Assembly (NCBI GenBank): GCA_032871835.1
Contig: CM065296.1
Coordinates: 17,748,001-17,812,000, forward strand
Direction of reading: 5' to 3'
From: Dipteronia dyeriana
Taxonomy: Eukaryota; Streptophyta; Magnoliopsida; Sapindales; Sapindaceae
DNA length: 64,000 bases
The position numbers and the translations under genes were made by a program. The notes under the pieces were generated by a model. The model saw only the letters and a program-made list of their open reading frames with translations. It was not told the DNA's origin and searched no databases. Below are positions 12,370-24,855 of the stretch, piece by piece. Each line of letters starts with the position of its first letter. Position 1 is the stretch's first letter.

Positions 12370-13165
12370 TTTTAACAGTGTGTCCGAGCCCTTTGTAAAA
12401 CTGTCTAAGCCTTTTAAATTGTTGTTCGAGCTTTTTTGGTTAGGGTTATTATTTTTGAAAAAATTATGTATAGGACGATGAAGATTTGGGTTTCTGAGAC
12501 TTTTAACGTTGTTTTTGAGCCTTTTGTAAAAATGTCTAAGCCTTTTCAATTGTGGTCCGAGCTTTTCTCAAGAATATTAGTTTTGTCAATTTTAAATTTC
12601 TAAGCCTTTGTTAATAGTTTTCGAGCCTTTTTAATCAGTCTCCGAGCTTTTTCATGAACTGCCCGAGCCTTTTATATGAACTTTAAACTTTTTTATGCCC
12701 GAACCTTTGTTAGGCCGAGCCTTTTGAGTAAATGTCCGAGACTTTGTATAAAGTCTCCAAGCCTTTGTATAAAGTCTCCAAGCCTTTGTATAAAGTCTCC
12801 AAGCCTTTGTTAGTTATTTCCAATCATTTTGAACAGTAATTATTTTTTTGTTAATTTGTATCTCCGAGACTTTCTATAAAGTCTCGAAGCCTTTTAAAGA
12901 AGTGTCTGAGCCTTTTAGATAACTGCCCGAGCCTTTTAGATAACTGCCTAAGCTTTTAAGATAACTCCCCGAGCTTTTTAGATAACTGTCTGAGACTTTT
13001 CGATAAGTGTCCGAGACTTTTCGATAACTACCCAAGCTTTTTAGATAACTCCCCAACCTTTTTAGATAACTGTCTGAGACTTTTAGATAACTGCCCGAGC
13101 CATTAAGAAAACTTTTCGAGCCTTTCATTTAACTGTCCGAGACTTTCATTTTACGGCCTGAGCCT
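12370..13165 (+). repeat. CCGAGCCTTT minisatellite, MULE left arm
   Basis: About 40 degenerate units of about 20-21 bp, each like (T)CCGAGCCTTTTAGATAACTG, with local runs of nearly identical units (for example AGTCTCCAAGCCTTTGTATA three times near 12750-12800). The same unit fills 37199-37286 and 53998-54360 in the other MULE arm. The array ends about 25 bp before the DUF1985 reading frame. Confidence 0.9.
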
Positions 13166-13191
13166 TTTAGTAACTTAGATACTTATTTTCT

Positions 13192-14545
13192 ATGAAAATG
13201 CAGATGACGAATCAGCTGGAGATTTTCATGAAAACTCATATGGGAGAATGGTATGAGGGAAAAATAACTCGGCATGACCATTTCAATGACCTTCGAGATA
13301 TCAACACCTCATTGAACATGGTACCTGAACATCTGGCAATTAAAGAACAGCGTCGATATATAGAGTGTTATGTTGGTCGTTTCCTCTGAATGCATCGTGA
13401 GATGAAGTTTTCGTCGAGCATTGTCCATCGGTTGCGTATGCACGAGTTACATCACGATGGGTCGAAGGATGAAATTCTATTTATATTAGGTCAACATTCG
13501 GTCCGGTTCTTTAAGGTTGAGTTCTGTCTCATCATCAAATTGAAGCTTAGAGTGATTCCCGACTCGACGAGGCATGAGATGGTAGAGAACGGGATACACC
13601 AGTGGTATTTTAGTGGTCAAGATGAGGTAGAATATGAACAGCTGAGAGCTATTTTACAGATCAGTAGATTTGAGCAGCAGTATAATGCTATAAAATTGTG
13701 CCTATTGTATATGCTGAACTGGAAATTGATATGGTTGGATGAGAGAGAGATAATTCCAGTATTGCAGATCCGGCTAGTCGAGGACTTGGACACTTTTGAT
13801 GTGTTCCTGTGGGGTGCACACGAATATATGCAGTCCCTTTTTGGTTTCAAGCATGTGTTGGACGGTCGACGTGAGCGGTTCAAGAAACGCCAGCAAGCAA
13901 ATGGCACCGACTTACATACCACGGAGTCTTACAACATATACTAGTTACCTTACACGCATTGGTGAGAATTTAGAATTTCAATCAGTAGTATTTTTTATAT
14001 GACTTATTAAATAAATGTATTGGACTTTGACTATATTTTCTATTTATGCAGATATTTGCTTTTGAGGTTATCCCCAAGCTTAGCACCCAATTTAGGACCC
14101 GTCGGGAAATTGACGTGTTTCCCCGTATTTTGAAATGGGAGTTGAGTAAATGATCCAAGGTAGATAAGCTAGCAAAAGTTTTCACAACAGGGGTAAATAT
14201 CTATTTGTTAATGTTTACAATTGTTAGTATGTATACAATTACAATGGTCTAACTACTGTTTCAGTGTTTGAGAAGACTGAACTGTTGCCCATAGCAACTA
14301 AAAGGGGTGAATGGTACTACAAGGGCATCGTCAAGAGAGGAAATCTGTATAATGTTGAGGACAGTGTGCACATTTCGGTATCGGAGACCGAACATCATAC
14401 AACTGCCAGAACCAGTGACACTAAGGGTTCTAAGCCGGACGGTTGCAAAGGGACTCTTGAAAGGCATAGGCGGTTCGATTTAGGTTGCCTGGAGATACAT
14501 CTAAACATGATTCACGAGGTGTTTGAGGCCATCGAGTGGTACATA
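13192..14545 (+). pseudogene. DUF1985-domain gene, multi-exon, broken
   Basis: Exon 1 (13192 to about 13961) resembles DUF1985: GRFL, FSSSIVHRLRMHEL, DEILFILGQHSVRFFKVEF, then RLVEDLDTFDVFLWGAHEY. An in-frame TGA sits at 13387-13389 and a frameshift near 13940. A GT-AG intron of about 90 bp (13962-14051) is followed by IFAFEVIPKLSTQFRTRREI. A second intron ends at a TTTCAG near 14262, before the third exon (VFEKTELLPIATKRGEWYY). DUF1985 is typically fused or adjacent to Ulp1-type proteases in plant MULEs; its function is unknown. The Ulp1 part lies beyond the insertion, at 27193-28770. Confidence 0.75.
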
Positions 14546-15203
14546 AAAATATTGATTTGCATAATTTTATTTCAAACGAATGAACACTTTAGTACTAATA
14601 ATTACAAAAACATTTTAGTATCTTTGGGACCGTAAAATGAACAAGGTGTTGGATGCCATCGTAAGGATTGATAAAGAGTGAAATTGATAGCACTGGGAGT
14701 TGCTGGATATGATCTGGATGAGTGATGAAGAGCAAAATCGGTAGCACCGAAAGTTGTTGGATCTGATCCAGGGGCTTCAGAGGATGGGTTCCACGTTGCA
14801 CACCCATAAGGATGGTCCACCTTTCGATGTCCGAGACTTTAGTCCTAGAGGCAAGACAGGTGGTCTTGATTACAAGATGAACCCTAAGAGCAAACATAAC
14901 CAGTAGCTACCTATTGGTAAGATAGATTCCAATTGTAAGCAATTGTTACAGACAGGAGATACAGGACCGGATACAGAGACAGCACAAATGGAGTTACTGT
15001 CTCTTCAAGGTTTACCCGAGTAGTCACGCATCATGTTGATCGTCTAGTTCTGTCAATGGATATACATAACACTCATCTCACCACAGCAGCCCTCTCCAAG
15101 TGACCCATGAGAAGATGATTCCTGTCTTAGCTCAGCATATCCTAACGCTCTAGGAGATCAGTCATGATGGAGCTCCTTCTCATAGCACACCTCTTCGGTC
15201 CAC
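14546..15203 (+). other. linker of the DUF1985-Ulp1 gene, decayed
   Basis: Low-complexity plus-strand reading with several stops (for example FDVRDFSPRGKTGGLDYKMN around 14820-14880). It continues the DUF1985 gene up to the TR-GAG insertion at 15203/15204. There is no recognisable domain. Confidence 0.45.
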
Positions 15204-15915
15204 TGTTAGGTTTTAGATTATATTGGCATTAATTCCATATCAAAATGATGTTTACTTATAGTGATTTAGTTATTTAGGTTCATGATGATTCAAGCATCAA
15301 AGAAGAAATAACATGTCAAAGCAAGTTCAAAATCTTCAAAGAGAAAGGATGTTGTATGTTTCTACAAAGGTATATGAAGACCTTATCTTTCTCTTACAAG
15401 GCTTAGGCACACACATAAAAATCAAGCATTTGTGTCCCTATATATTTATGCACCATTATAGGCATACACACACATATCATACATTTGTGTCTCTACATCG
15501 TTGTAAACCATTTACAACACATTCACACACTTGAAGATAAATGCTCATGCATTGGTATGGAAATAACATGTTTTGAAAAATGCATGATTGGAGACTATCT
15601 CTATGTAGTTTGAATTCTAGTGTGAATTGTGTTTGTATGTGAATATGTTTGTATAACATGGATATTGAACTTGATTTTAGTCTAAAATCATTCTCGATTG
15701 AGTTCTGGTCATTTCGGTTACTCATACTATTAATTTCAAGCTCTAAGTCTCTTCGTCTTCATAATTCAAGTCGATTTCTTAGTTTTTGGGTTGAGTATCT
15801 TATATGTCCATGTCAATAAGAGAGTTACGGTTTGTAATCTGTAAACATATTCAAATTCTGAGTTCGGAGGCCGGAGAACGGTCGAAGAACGCGAAGGGAG
15901 TGCGTGAGGAAAAGA

Positions 15916-16027
15916 AGTGCAACCAAGCACTCTTTCCCGAGATGGTGCGTGGCCATCTCGGGCCAGAATGCTTGCTGCCCTGAGATGCCCACGTGCCATC
16001 TCAGACAGCAAGTGTGCTTGGTGCACT
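15916..16027 (+). other. palindromic three-way-junction module in LTR
   Basis: Outer arms AGTGCAACCAAGCAC (15916-15930) and GTGCTTGGTGCACT (16014-16027) pair with one bulge. Inside are hairpin 1 at 15936-15962 (10-bp arms CCCGAGATGG/CCATCTCGGG) and hairpin 2 at 15971-16012 (CTTGCTG/CAGCAAG, then CTGAGATG/CATCTCAG). The loop of hairpin 2 contains a CACGTG core. The module lies about 45 bp upstream of the TATA box. Confidence 0.8.
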
Positions 16028-16071
16028 TAAGCCCCTTTTGGTCATTTTGCATGTATTATTTTCCCTCTCCT

Positions 16072-16079
16072 TTATATAT
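16072..16079 (+). promoter_or_regulatory. TATA box of TR-GAG LTR
   Basis: TTATATAT in the conserved context CTCCTTTATATAT; equivalents lie at 31418-31424 (plus), 47589-47595 (plus), about 2558-2564 (minus) and 57475-57483 (minus). Conservation of position supports it as the LTR promoter; no transcript data are available. Confidence 0.6.
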
Positions 16080-16389
16080 CCATTCCCTCTCATATTTCAT
16101 TCTAAGAGGAAATTCAAAATTTGAGTGCAAAATTTTCTCCCAAATTTTCTCACCTTCCAAACACCATAACATCTTCATTTGAACTCTGATCTGATTGACT
16201 CAAAGTTGAGAGTGTTTGTCTATTGATTCTCCATCTTTTCTCTTGAGGTTTTAGTTAGTTTTATTGTTGTTTTTGGAGTCTAACCTCACAAAAACTTGAC
16301 TGCACCAAATCAACTAAGGTATTGATTTTCTCTCAAAGTTTTCTTTTAAAACTTGGTCAATTGCCATGGATTTTCATCTTCACTTTATA

Positions 16390-16437
<48 letters not shown>

Positions 16438-17555
16438 TTATGATTGTTTTGAATTGATTTTTGAACTCATTTAAAGCTAGATTGAGTTTCAATTGAAATC
16501 TCACATATTGAGTTAGGTTTTAATTTTGCCTAAGTTTTTACATGTTTGGAATTGTATTATGCTAGCTTTGATTCTAGGACTATTTGATGATCCTTAATTG
16601 ATTGATTTTGTGAAAAATAGTTTCTCACATGTATTAGGCTCTCTTTGGCCAAAATCTCACTATGATACATGTGCTTGTGTTCTTTTGAGCTATTCTTGTG
16701 CTTAGTTGATTTCATCAATAGAAAATATGCTATAGAACTTTTGCTTCAATCTAGATGACTTTGTCACAAGATTTTAGCTTGTTTTGGCTTACATGATTTA
16801 AACTTTATTATATGATTAATTGAATATATCTTGAGTTCAAGTTTAGATTTATGCATGTATCTAGATTGAAATTAACTTGTCATATATTTTGTACGAACTA
16901 GATGAATTAGACATGCATTTTAACTAGACAATAATTGGTTTGTGCATTCATGCTTATGTCTAGTATTTTCCATAGGATGTGTTGATCATAACATTCTAGG
17001 TTGCGTGCTTGTTTGTGTTTTGCATTCATGATCACCTAGGTGCCTTATGAGAAGGACGTCTTGACAATAGGTGTGAGACCTATGTTGTTAAGCAAGGAAG
17101 TCTTGGCAAGAGGTGGGAGACCTCGGAATGTCAAGCAAGGAAGTCTTGAATAGGGTCGTGAAGATCTAGAAGGGTGAACGAGAAAGTCTTGACAAGAGGT
17201 GTGAGGCCTCGGAATGTGAGCAAGAGGGCGACATCTTCATGAGTAGGATAGGAGGGTAGTTTCGAGGTGAAGGGGTCACTTGAGAGATTGTACTTTTCTT
17301 ATCTACTAGTGGATTTTGTTCACCGGCAGTTGCTAAGCCGTGGATGTTTCCTCTTTGAAGGTTTACCATGTTATATCTTGTGTCAACTTTTCTCTATCCT
17401 TATCTCTCTTATATTGGTATTTGTTGTTTGAATACTATGGATAGAACTTTATATGTAAGTTGACTTCCTTGCTATAATATCAATTGTGTATGTGTTATAG
17501 TTTCTTGTTTGTATCACACTTTACATGTTTTATATATTGATTAAGTGTCTTTAAT

Positions 17556-17598
<43 letters not shown>

Positions 17599-17731
17599 GA
17601 TACAAGCAATCTAGAGGGACAAACTTTTGCTTGTTTCTAAGGGAGTCAAAAAAGGTGTCTAAGCTATTCACCCCCCCCCCCCCCCCCCTCTAGGTTAGCC
17701 TTGATCATTTAACCGTGTTTGTGTTTTCAAT

Positions 17732-17744
17732 TGGTATCAGTGCA
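17732..17744 (+). other. primer-binding site, TR-GAG copy A
   Basis: TGGTATCAGTGCA, two bases after the LTR. It matches the initiator-Met primer site except A to T at the tenth base; the better preserved site is at 33168-33180. Confidence 0.8.
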
Positions 17745-17834
17745 GAACACAAGATTATACTTAGTGAGCATCCAGATGATACATTCACGGTATTTGTAAA
17801 GCTTTTGAAGTCATGGGGTTTACAAGATGATGTA

Positions 17835-19886
17835 ATGGTGGAAGGAGCCTCAAATACTTGGCCACCGTTACTTTAAGGCACTAAATATGGGTATTGGAAG
17901 TTGAGGATGAAAGCTTACATCCGCTCTATTGATGAAAGGGCTTTGATGGTAGTGGAAGAAAGTTATAGTCCTCCTACCAAGGTTAAAGAGGATGGAACCA
18001 ATATACTCAAGCTAATGAGTGAATGGACAATGAATGAGTTTGAGGTTGCTAAATGGCACCATCATGCTATGAATGCCATCTTTGGAGGAGTTAATGGGCA
18101 TCAATTCTCCTATATTTAAAATCTTGAATCTGTAAAGGAGGCTTAAGATACTCACCAAGTCACTAATGAAGGAACCTTAGCGGTGAAGAATTCAAAGCTT
18201 CAAATGTTGGCATCACAATATGAAAGTATAAGTATGGGTGAAGAAGAAAAGTTTGAAGACTTCCAATTCCAGCTTCTTAACATTGCTAACCAATGTCAAG
18301 CACTTGGAGTACCTATCTCAAGGGTGCATTTAAATTGGAAAATCCTTAGGTCTCTTCCTAAGAGATTTAAATCAAAGGTGGTGGCCATTGAGAAAGGCAG
18401 GGATGTGGATAGCATGAACATTGATGAGTTGCTTGGGTCTCTCCAAACTTATGAGATGTACTTGAAGCCAAAAATTAAGAGTAAGGGAATTGCTCTCAAT
18501 GTTATTGAGGAGGAGAGTGATGATGAAAACGAAGGGATGGCTCTTTTGGTTAGAAAGTTCAAGAAGTTTCTAAAGAAGAATGTCAAGCCTAGAGGCAAGT
18601 CTTTTAAAGAAAAGGGAGTTAAGAAACCATCATCTCCAAGGAATGAGAAGAATAGTCAAGCCATGAACAAGAAAGGTGTTCAATGCTACAATTGTCATGG
18701 TTTCAGTCACTTTTCTAGTGAGTGCACCTAGAAGCCATCTAAGAAAGACAAGAAAGTAAAAGTGTTGGCGGCTACTTAGAGTGATGATGATTCTAGTGAT
18801 GATGAGAGCTCTAGTAGTGAGTCTTCAAGTGATGAAGAGTTGGTGAGCAACTTTGTAGCTCTAACGGCTTCTCATTCTCCACTAGATATAGACGGTACAA
18901 TATCTTTGAACAAGAACTTTGATGCAAATCATCATGGAAGCTCTATTTCCATTCCTACCAATCTTGAGTTGTTGGCCAAGATAGAGAAACTTGAAGAAGC
19001 TAGAGATAATGATCTAAGAGAGGTAGTTGAGAAGGATGATTTGATCAAGAAGCAACTAGATGAGTTTGTGATTGTTACTCGTAGACTTCTTGGTGAGGAA
19101 TGTGATATTGTGAAGAAGTTTAGAGAACTTGAAAAGATAAACCTTTAGAATGATGGAATGATATCTTCTTTGAAGAAGAGAGAACAAGAATTAATGGAAG
19201 AGATAGATACGGCTAAGGAGGCCATCAAGGACTTGGTGAATGATTTGGTAAGTGTGTCTAGTGTTAGTAATCTTGTTAATTCTCATAGTGGTGAAGACAA
19301 CTTGGTAGTTGAAGAGGTGCCCTTGGAAGTACCACTTCCTACTCACTTTGAAGAAGTCGTGATTGACAAGAAACCACACAAGAGGAGAAGATCAAAAGCC
19401 AAGAAGAATTTGCCAAACAAGGTATCTTTGTAAACTCTTAGTGAAGCTAGTTCAACTCCAAAAGGTACAATCTCATCTTTTATTCCAATTTGCCATTATT
19501 GCAACACAATATGTCACATTAAGCCTAGGTGTTATAAATTTATTGAAAAATGTAAATTAGGAAATGAATCTAGAGATAAGGATATTAAACTTCAACTTGA
19601 ACATGCTAAGGCTTTGAAAGTTGAGAAACATGATAATATTGCTAAGCATTAAAAGAAGTTGTGGAGTAGAAAGAAAGCTAATCATGTTCAACTTGACAAA
19701 GCTTGTGTTGAAAATGTTAAGGAAGAGAGTATTAATGATATTCTTGTTAATAAAGTCATTGAATGACTTTAGTCTAGATTTAAGATTGTTGTCAAGGATG
19801 ATATTGGAAATGTTTGTGTATGTACACCCAAGAACAAGTGGTTCAAGGGTGAGTGCTCTTTTCACTTATATAAGAAGCACATGTGA
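17835..19886 (+). pseudogene. gag of TR-GAG copy A (SIRE-like, two zinc knuckles)
   Basis: From ATG 17835 the same frame runs to a stop at 19884-19886, about 683 codons. It holds roughly ten nonsense codons (for example 18117, 18729, 18777) and no frameshift that I can see. Order: capsid-like region (YWKLRMKAYI, FQLLNIANQC, NWKILRSLPKRFKSKV), basic stretch, knuckle CYNCHGFSHFSSEC near 18690-18727, acidic serine tract, coiled-coil-like region, then knuckle CHYCNTICHIKPRC near 19492-19533. It resembles SIRE-type gag but ends just before where a protease would start. Gag would package the element; enzymes would have to come from elsewhere. Confidence 0.82.
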
Positions 19887-21532
19887 GGTAGCTTTAAGGC
19901 AATATATCAATTGTGTTGAGAATTCTTGCTTGTTAGCTTTGAATACTCCATGTATTGATATGAACTTGGTTATCTCACATCATGGCTGTTATGATGGTCG
20001 AAATTTTTTGGTTAACTTTAGAAAAGTTTTTTTGATATATGTGTTGGTTGAGTTGAGATATTATGCTTTTTATACTCTTGTTGTGAAACGTCATCAACTT
20101 GGTGTCATGAGGACATTCAAGGCAAGAGTGCTCATAAAAAGGGCGGAAGTATAATATTTGGTGAATATAATATGCAAAGGGTATCTCTAGACTCTAATGC
20201 ATGTTCTCTTAGATATTCATCTTTTGACTCAATCTTTGACATACATCTCATACCATGTCATATTAGAGAATTTTGTATAGAATACATATGATTCTCATTG
20301 ACATTTACTATATTAGGATCTAATAGTGATATTGTTCACATTGATCTTATCTTTGATGATTATTTGTGTATAGTATATTGAGTGGCATTATTTTTGAAAA
20401 TATGAGCTTCATATTCTATGAAAGCTACGCATTATAGAAGTAATGATCTTGAAAAGTCTCTACTTATTGCTTTTAGATCATGTGCTTATGAGCCATAAAA
20501 TCTTGGTTTTCTAAAATTGCACTTTGCTTCTCTTTTATGTTTTGCTAGTAGGTTGAGTTTACTAATATGTAAACTTTGGATACACCATGAAGTTTTTGTG
20601 CTTAAGTACATTTAAAATGACCTATGGTTAGCATCCATTTTTCTTTGGCAAAAACATAGAACTCAACGAGCACTTTCATGGAAAGGACTACACATATTGG
20701 TTGTAAAAGTTACCCAATGTTAGAAAGAGCTACACCATTGTGATGAGTGAAAGCCAAATTTTTTTTTATGTTTGGAAAAATCAAAGTGCTGAAATGGAAT
20801 CATGAAAAGAAATTTCTTTGATTCAAAGCCTAAAAAGAAAATGAGGAAGGCTTATAAAGGAGTATAGTTGAAAAATCAAATGAGCTCGGGTTAAAAAACA
20901 GAAATGGGATGACGAGCCACATGCACACACATGCTAATATGTTGAAATCTATTCTCTTAAAGACAAAAACTCCGGATGATAATCGGTTTGACTTTTTATG
21001 GAAAAAGCTTAAGATGAATAGATGTTGGAAATTGTTTGCATGTTGATTATCAAACTACTTCTTGATATATATATTTGAAGCATATCTCTCACACACATAC
21101 CTTGTTTATGAGTATGTTGATATTTTAGCAATTGTTGAAGAATTATGAGAGAAATTGAAAATCTTTGTGTATCTCTCTTAGCATATGAAGCTTATTTTAT
21201 TGATATTTCTTCAAATTGCTTGAAAGTGTGATTGTGTGAACATCTTTGTGAACTTTATGCTATCATTGATTTCAGTTATGGCATTTATCAAAGGGGGGCA
21301 TTATATGCTAGACATTGTTCTCTTTTTTGATGTGTTCACATGCTTCATTTTGTTACATGTTGGCATATTTTGACTTAATGACACTTGTAAGATATTGCTC
21401 ACTATCTTTGTCTTGTATGATGATTCATTCTTAAGCCACATGTCTTTGTTTTTTATATCTTTGTGACTATTGTGATTGTTTTGTTTTCACTCACTTTTGT
21501 TGTATGTGTATAGCATCTTTTCATAAAAAAAA
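19887..21532 (+). other. conserved noncoding spacer between gag and ORF2
   Basis: About 1.65 kb without a credible ORF, yet colinear with 59959-61610 (minus) in copy B, including small motifs such as GATTATCATCC near 60490-60500. It holds a PPT-like AAAGGGGGG near 21289-21299. Shared layout shows that pol was already absent in the common ancestor. It may be a captured 5' flank of ORF2; that is inference. Confidence 0.65.
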
Positions 21533-22593
21533 ATGGGAAGAACTAAGATTATCGGAAGTGGAGATCAATTGAATCCCGTTGTGAAAGCCAAGTCTACTTC
21601 AAAAGGATCCAAAGCTTCAAGGACAAAAGAGTTAGGGATCTTTGGAACAGATAAGATATTTCATGAGAGAGGCATTGACTTTGGTAAGTGCAACGATTAT
21701 TATGTTCTTAAATGCTTAAAGGATAGAAAATGGGAATCTTGGGTGAGCATGTTAGGTGTTGTAAATGATACTCTTGTTAGAGAGTTCTATCATGAATATA
21801 AGGAAAGTGACACCTTGTTAGATGCTTTGATGGAAATTAGGGGTATTGTATTTAGAGTTAACCCGGAAAATATTAACAAGTTTCTTGGGCTATCTAATGA
21901 TATAGATTCAAATTTTCTTGAGGTGGATATTATTGAGAATTTAAATATCATGAGTAGAACTCTTTGTGAAAATGCTTCCTTTGAGTGGAAAAATAGGACA
22001 TACAGTAGTCAACATGAGTTAACTAAGGCTAGTGCATTTTGGCATCTATTCATTTGCACTAACATTATTGGATTTTCGAATTCAACCGAGTTGAATAAGG
22101 ACAAGACCAAAATAATGTATGCCTTGGCAACTAATCAACCAATAAACCTTGGAGATCTTCTCATGTATTACATTGATAGTGCAGCTTTCTCTACTAGAGG
22201 TGATAAAAGCTTGCATTACCGGAGTTTATTACTTTATTATGTTTAGCTCGTGGGATTAAGAGTAGAGAAGATGATGTGTTAGTTCAACCCTTGGAAAAAT
22301 ATTGTGATAAACTTGTGTCTTACATGTCCTATAAGAATAAGGGTATGACGTGTGATACTTTTGGACAATGTAGTAGTTCTCAAGTTGATAGTCGTGTGAA
22401 TAGCACTAGTATTCTTCCGGATAGGGATATACAGTTGAAGAAGAAGGTTGATGAACTTAGTGCAGTAGTTGTTCAACAAGATGTTAGGATTAAAGAGTTG
22501 GAGGAGTGCATTGCTTCAAGCTCAAGACCACCACTCAAGCATTATGTTAGATCGACTACTCGCACGACTTTCTTTGGTGGAACAAGTGGCTAG
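21533..22593 (+). pseudogene. ORF2 copy A: putative plant transposon protein domain, frameshifted
   Basis: ATG 21533 opens a 237-codon frame that shifts near 22210, where copy B has five A residues in GATAAAAAGC and this copy has four; the C-terminal part continues from 22276 to 22593. Motifs FHERGIDFGKC, WESWVSMLGVVNDTLVREFY, INKFLGL and HELTKASAFWHLFI match what I know of the Transposase_32 (PF20167) domain in plant transposon-associated proteins. The C terminus is coiled-coil-like and serine-rich. There is no signal peptide or membrane segment, so it is not an envelope protein. Function is unknown. Confidence 0.75.
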
Positions 22594-22643
22594 TATTTGA
22601 GCTTTGAGATACATTTCTTAACATTTTGGTGTCATTTCATGTC

Positions 22644-22659
22644 AAAAAGGGGGAGAAAG
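22644..22659 (+). other. polypurine-like tract after ORF2
   Basis: AAAAAGGGGGAGAAAG, about 50 bp after the ORF2 stop. The same tract follows ORF2 in copy B (near 58829-58845, minus). It is not adjacent to an LTR, so it is an internal PPT-like tract. Confidence 0.55.
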
Positions 22660-22735
22660 AGTATATGCTAGTATGCTAGTTGCTTAGTTTCTTTTTATGT
22701 TGTTTTGTGAACTTTTGAACTTAATGGCTTGTAAT

Positions 22736-22905
22736 AATAGGGCATACAATAGTCAACATGAGTTAACTAAGGCTAGTGCATTTTGGCATCTATTCGTTTG
22801 CACTAACATTATTGGATTTTCGAATTCAACTGAGTTGAATAAGGACAAGATCAAAATAGTGTATGCAATGGTAACTAATCAACCGATAAACCTTGGAGAT
22901 CTTCT
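22736..22905 (+). pseudogene. second ORF2 fragment, out of place
   Basis: 170 bp matching ORF2 positions 21992-22163 with scattered differences, joined to the 3' flank of ORF2 at a short AAT microhomology. It is cut at 22905 by the Angela-type LTR. The differences show it came from another TR-GAG copy rather than from a fresh local duplication. Confidence 0.8.
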
Positions 22906-23664
22906 TGTAGGGAAAAAAACTATTCAAAACGCAACGGAAGCTTGAGAAAACAAAAACTAGGGTTTGTGTATAAATAAAACAAATTCCCTTTTATGCAACG
23001 AGAACCTTAACCCTAGATTAATTGACGTATATAAAAGTATTGTACCTTTTCCTCGTTACGAATGAACAAGTGCCGAATTGATTCCGCAAGATCTTCCAAT
23101 CCAATCACAAATGTGAATCACCTTGGAGTGTGGGCTCTCTTTCTTTAAATGTATACCTGAGGATGGAAACAAACAAAATCTATTTCTTTGTTAGTTACAA
23201 ATATCATCCAAGAAAAAAATCAAGAACGTCCGGCCACTTGTGAATTATCAATCAATTTGATTGAAACTCACGTGAACCTTGATTCGATGCTATACACAAG
23301 ACCCTATTTGATGTAAAGGATACTAGTGTACTATCGAAAACAAAAACGTTCTCTTTTTCTCTTTTCTCCTTGGCTGAATTCCACATCCTTTATCTATGAG
23401 TTGATCAAATTTTGTCTAGAGCAAAAACTAAATTTTTCTCCCTAAAAATTCTCTCTTGATATGCCAAATTCTCTCTTGAAAATTACCTAGCAAAGTCGAA
23501 ATTTTCATCATAGAATTCTTATGGGCTGGCCGAATTTCAAACACATATATATAGGATGATTAATCCTCTCCTAAGAAAGATTTACTTGGTTAGCAAGAAT
23601 CCTTTCCTTAGGTAGATTTATTTGGTAGTTAAGAATCCTTTTCTAAAAGGAATTCTATCATCAT

Positions 23665-23701
<37 letters not shown>

Positions 23702-24855
23702 CTGGCCAAAATTCATAGGATAAGTATTAGGAAACTTAATTCTTTTCCTAAGAAGGATTTACTTGGTTGTTAAGAATCCTTTCCTTAGGTAGAATTACTT
23801 GGTGGTTAAGAATCCTTTTCAAAAAGGATTCTATCCTACACCAAGACTCCTAATCCAACTCAATAGTGTATTTGTAACCATATTAAAGACTTTCTAATTT
23901 GATTAGATAAATAACTCCTTTTATTTATCTACTTATCAAATATAGTCTTTAATATTAATTATACTACTAAAAATAGTATAATTTTAGGAGACCATCTATT
24001 ATTAGGAAAAAGATTTTTACTTTTAATTAAATAATTAATTAATCAATAAATTAATTAATTTCCATTTAATTAAATAATAAAATAAAAATAATATAATTTA
24101 AGCTATTCTTCATAGCCTTGCAGCCCAACACATATATATAGGCCATATATAATTTTTCTTATTTTATTAAATCCATTGGACCTTAATAAAAAGTCCACAT
24201 GTGAACTAGATATATTCTTACAAAAAGAAACAAGTTCACATGCCTTAATACAATTCTAGATGGACCTATAAATTGGTCCGGTAGAATATATCAAGTGATC
24301 CATGCAAGTTCGTGTGGATTGGGGATCTTGGCGGGCTATCTAAATTTAAGCTCCAATAGACACAACCCAATCACAATCAACAAATGATTCACTTAGGTCC
24401 GATCTATTTAATTTTAGTTCATTACACTAAAGAACTAAAATTGAACACTTAAAATAAAGATAGAATAAGTTGATGTTACTCATTCATACCCTAGACAACC
24501 TTATTGGAGAAAGTGTATCCTCGTGAAGAATACCAGTAATTGTCAAGAGCTTATAGACCGTCTATAGCTCTCCAAGTTACCATATTTACTCATATGACCA
24601 CATTTTGAACTTGGATATTTTGACTTGTCCAGAAGCCATGTTTCAATAGACACTATTAAAAATTTAACGTTAAGATTTAATATTCAATACCTCAAAAAAT
24701 CCATATGATGATATTTTACTCTCATTTAATAAATGGAGCTACGATGTCCATATCTATAAATGAAGTTTTCTATCGATTAACAAATGAATACTACCAAACT
24801 ATCGAGGCTAGACTATGCTATATAATCGTACTCATTGATAGCTCAAATGATAACA
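22906..24855 (-). repeat. Angela-type LTR, truncated (minus)
   Basis: Starts TGTAGGG like the LTRs at 38029 and 45100 and follows them to GATAACA, then jumps into a TR-GAG LTR. The six bases ATAACA (24850-24855) fit both sides. The last ~500 bp and any internal region are gone. It contains the LTR's internal ~165-bp duplication and an (AT)n tract near 23670-23700. Confidence 0.88.

Larger units (their letters stand above)
15204..17729 (+). repeat. 5' LTR of TR-GAG copy A
   Basis: 2526 bp from TGTTAGG to TTTTCA with the PBS two bases downstream. It contains U3 GTGT-type units (15413-15510), the palindromic module (15916-16027), a TATA box (16072-16079), a (GT)n tract (16393-16438), U5 tandem units (17045-17225), an (AT)n tract (about 17560-17597) and a C-run (17670-17689). 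Confidence 0.88.

Noticed and set aside
12874..13128. 84-codon repetitive serine/leucine protein on the minus strand
   Set aside because: Translation of the minisatellite; the unit length near 21 bp keeps a frame open by chance.
15916..16027. tRNA-like cloverleaf
   Set aside because: Two inner hairpins only, stems not of tRNA lengths, no conserved T-arm or A/B box sequence.
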